Assembly: GCA_026014805.1 (NCBI GenBank)
Contig: JAOZHR010000029.1
Location: 1-64,000, forward strand
Reading direction: 5' to 3'
Length of the DNA stretch: 64,000 nucleotides
From: Candidatus Bathyarchaeota archaeon
GTDB lineage: Archaea; Thermoproteota; Bathyarchaeia; Bathyarchaeales; SOJC01
The notes under the pieces are model-generated. The model searched no databases and had not been told where the DNA came from. It worked only from the letters and a program-made list of their open reading frames with translations. A program made the position numbers and the translations under genes. Shown here piece after piece: positions 62,123 to 64,000 of the stretch; the first letter of the stretch is position 1; the number at the start of each line of letters is the position of its first letter.

Positions 62123-64000
62123 TTAGTAGTATTCGGAGAGGGATTGTTGCTCAGGAGTTTCTTCCTCTCCCAGCTTCTTCCATTGCTCTGACTTCACAAA
62201 CCCGCCAACTTGCTCCTTAATCTTCTTAGCAACCCTTGATCCAATAAGAGGCAACCCCACAAGCCTTTCCACCGACGCACGCTTTAGATCATCCACCGTC
62301 TTCAAGCCAGAGTTGAAAAGAATGCGAGCACGCACTCTGCCGACGCCTTCCAGACGAACAAGAGGCAACAGCTCCACCTTTACACCATTAGCACTGCGCT
62401 CCATTAACTTATTCAACTGTGACGCTAAGTCTTTCTGCTTGAGCAAACCCGCGAGTTCCCTAGAAGCATAAAGCAGCCATTTCGCAGAGTTAATAAGCCT
62501 ATACAAGTCGCCAGGCTGCACTCGAAAGCGCTCAATCATCTGGTCTTCAGTGACCTCTTCAATCCACGACTGCATTACCCACGCCAATTTCGCCTCACCC
62601 ATGAACTCTTCAAAATCAAAATGGTCATCAAACTCGCTGGGCGGTTCAAACATAAACTCGTCCCTGTGCTTATCCACAAACAACGCAAGCTCATCAACCT
62701 CGCTAGAATAAGGACGCAGTTTCGGGTACATGTCCGGAGTATGAGCTATCATGTGGAGAAAGCTAATGTCAGTTATCACGGGCGCACGAGCACGCAACGC
62801 ATCGCGAATAAAAACAGCTGAAATCGGGTCAATGTAAAGATCTGAAACCCGACGACCAAACTTCGTAGCAAAAAGGTTCTTGCCACCTGCGTCAATCATC
62901 TCTTCATCATAGAGAAACTTAAGAATCTTAGTTATAACCAGCCTAATAGCCTTAGGATCATACTGATAGGCATAGAAGGTTTTGCCAAAGAAATCGTAAA
63001 CACCCTGCTCAGTCTGTGCATATTGAGCAGCAATGGTTGACAAGACATGGGGACGTAAGATTCGTTCCACCGCAAGCTTTGACCAGATACGCTCAGGCTC
63101 CGCTAAAACATAATTTTCCATCAGATAATCCTGCTCGTCATCCGTCTTGGCTATAAGAATCGCTTCACCAACCTTGTCATACTTCGGCCTTCCAGCCCTA
63201 CCGGCCATCTGCTTATACTCCAGAACAGGTATGGGATAGTAGCCATAACCCACCTCGTAACGCCTATAATCATGAATTATCACCATTCTCGCCGGCAGGT
63301 TAACGCCGAAAGCTAGAGTCGGCGTAGCAGTTAAGACCTTGATTTTACCTTCTCGGAAAGCCTCTTCCAGCAGCCTTCGGTGACCACCCCCCAACCCAGC
63401 GTGATGAAAAGCCGCTCCATGCTTGACAAAGCCGGCAAGAAGCTCGCTTATTCTCGTTCGCTCGCCGGTTGCTAACATCCGCTCACCAAGTAGGTTCAAA
63501 GAACGTTTAGCCGGCTTTGAGAGGAAAATGTCCAGTTCAGCAGCCAATTTTTTCGCCAGAGAAACCGCGTTCTTCCGTGTTGATGCGAAGATGAGTGCTT
63601 GACCGCCAGACTTAACAACGTGGAGGGCAAGGTTCAAAGCGGGGTTTCTGGAGTGTTTTCCTATTTTCGTAGCCCCGCCGTCTTTGAATTGTATTTCCTG
63701 ATGAAGAAGAACTCCTTCCTTCAGCTTAACGGGTCTCCACTCGGTTGTAACATATTCAGCTTTAAGCCAGTCCGCCAGTTCTTCAACGTTCTTTATCGTG
63801 GCGCTCAGAGCTAAGACTTGAATTTCTGGGTTAATCTGCATCAGCCTCGCCAACACAACTTCAAGCGTCGGTCCCCGTTCAGAATCGTTGAGCAAATGAA
63901 CTTCATCAGCAACTACAAGCGATATCTCATCCACCCACTTAGACCGGTGCCTTAAAAGCGAATCAGCCTTCTCGTTAGTTGAGATGATTATGTCATATCT
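62123..64000 (-). CDS. hel308: Ski2-like DNA helicase Hel308, 5' end missing
   Basis: A superfamily 2 helicase that unwinds stalled forks. The open frame continues past the window edge, so the N-terminus with Walker A is absent. Present are VVADEVHLL (motif II), LALSATIKNV (III), QALIFASTRKNA (IV), TPTLAFGVNLPAR and QMAGRAGRP (VI). A winged helix and ratchet helix follow. A C-terminal helix-hairpin-helix (VRLEGVGRVRARILF, LPLIGSRVAKKIKE) completes it. Confidence 0.94.
   Translation of the reverse strand, partial: RYDIIISTNEKADSLLRHRSKWVDEISLVVADEVHLLNDSERGPTLEVVLARLMQINPEIQVLALSATIKNVEELADWLKAEYVTTEWRPVKLKEGVLLHQEIQFKDGGATKIGKHSRNPALNLALHVVKSGGQALIFASTRKNAVSLAKKLAAELDIFLSKPAKRSLNLLGERMLATGERTRISELLAGFVKHGAAFHHAGLGGGHRRLLEEAFREGKIKVLTATPTLAFGVNLPARMVIIHDYRRYEVGYGYYPIPVLEYKQMAGRAGRPKYDKVGEAILIAKTDDEQDYLMENYVLAEPERIWSKLAVERILRPHVLSTIAAQYAQTEQGVYDFFGKTFYAYQYDPKAIRLVITKILKFLYDEEMIDAGGKNLFATKFGRRVSDLYIDPISAVFIRDALRARAPVITDISFLHMIAHTPDMYPKLRPYSSEVDELALFVDKHRDEFMFEPPSEFDDHFDFEEFMGEAKLAWVMQSWIEEVTEDQMIERFRVQPGDLYRLINSAKWLLYASRELAGLLKQKDLASQLNKLMERSANGVKVELLPLVRLEGVGRVRARILFNSGLKTVDDLKRASVERLVGLPLIGSRVAKKIKEQVGGFVKSEQWKKLGEEETPEQQSLSEYY

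Overview
This 64 kb window is archaeal chromosome, most likely from a TACK-group archaeon close to Bathyarchaeia. The support is archaeal-type DNA ligase, Mre11-Rad50, Lhr and Hel308, archaeal AdoMet synthetase, formylmethanofuran:tetrahydromethanopterin formyltransferase, a Cdv (ESCRT) division cluster, an ArnR1-like HTH gene, a DUF5752-like gene and an eL22-like ribosomal protein. TTG and GTG starts are common, Shine-Dalgarno (SD) sites are clear, and many genes overlap by 1-4 bases. The lineage assignment is inference, because there is no rRNA in the window.

1-12 kb: partial threonine aldolase, an orphan tRNA 3' half, tRNA-Cys, mre11-rad50, a transporter, a PhoU-like gene with eL22, AlaX, a nitroreductase behind a broken KaiC-like ORF, DNA ligase and a membrane-anchored CHAT/caspase-like protein. 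12-17 kb: an integrase remnant, then a tight three-gene operon with a Rad50-sized SMC5-like ATPase, a helical protein and a tandem winged-helix protein. I regard this as the best candidate for an undescribed system. 17-21 kb: structured noncoding DNA and the Lhr helicase. 21-25 kb: cdvB-cdvA-cdvB-cdvC, with two ribosome-binding sites that can be folded into hairpins. 25-33 kb: MobB, a CitG-like protein, an ECF transporter component, two tandem nucleotidyltransferase paralogues, a decayed ABC transporter, Ftr, a dead integrase and a bacterial-type phosphofructokinase.

33-36.6 kb is an accessory scar: an old-yellow-enzyme gene, many tiny ORFs, a ribbon-helix-helix gene, a candidate structured RNA and a third integrase tail. 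36.7-40 kb carries a secreted subtilase with a beta-helix and dockerin-like tail. 39.7-53.3 kb is metabolic: AdoMet synthetase, a CBS regulator and purine synthesis (purF, purD; convergent purS-L-Q and purM), with a second Ftr, a HAD protein, a PfkB kinase and a saccharopine-dehydrogenase-like gene between them. 53-60 kb: a phosphoesterase, hypF, an MFS transporter, hypC and hypD (NiFe-hydrogenase maturation). 60-64 kb: an envelope protein pair, an unknown membrane protein and Hel308, cut by the window edge.

Three themes stand out. DNA repair and chromosome genes are dense (Mre11, Rad50, the SMC5-like operon, ligase, Lhr, Hel308). Two Ftr copies, purine synthesis and hydrogenase maturation fit an H4MPT-dependent C1 metabolism. 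Decayed integrases mark old insertions near 13, 31 and 36 kb.
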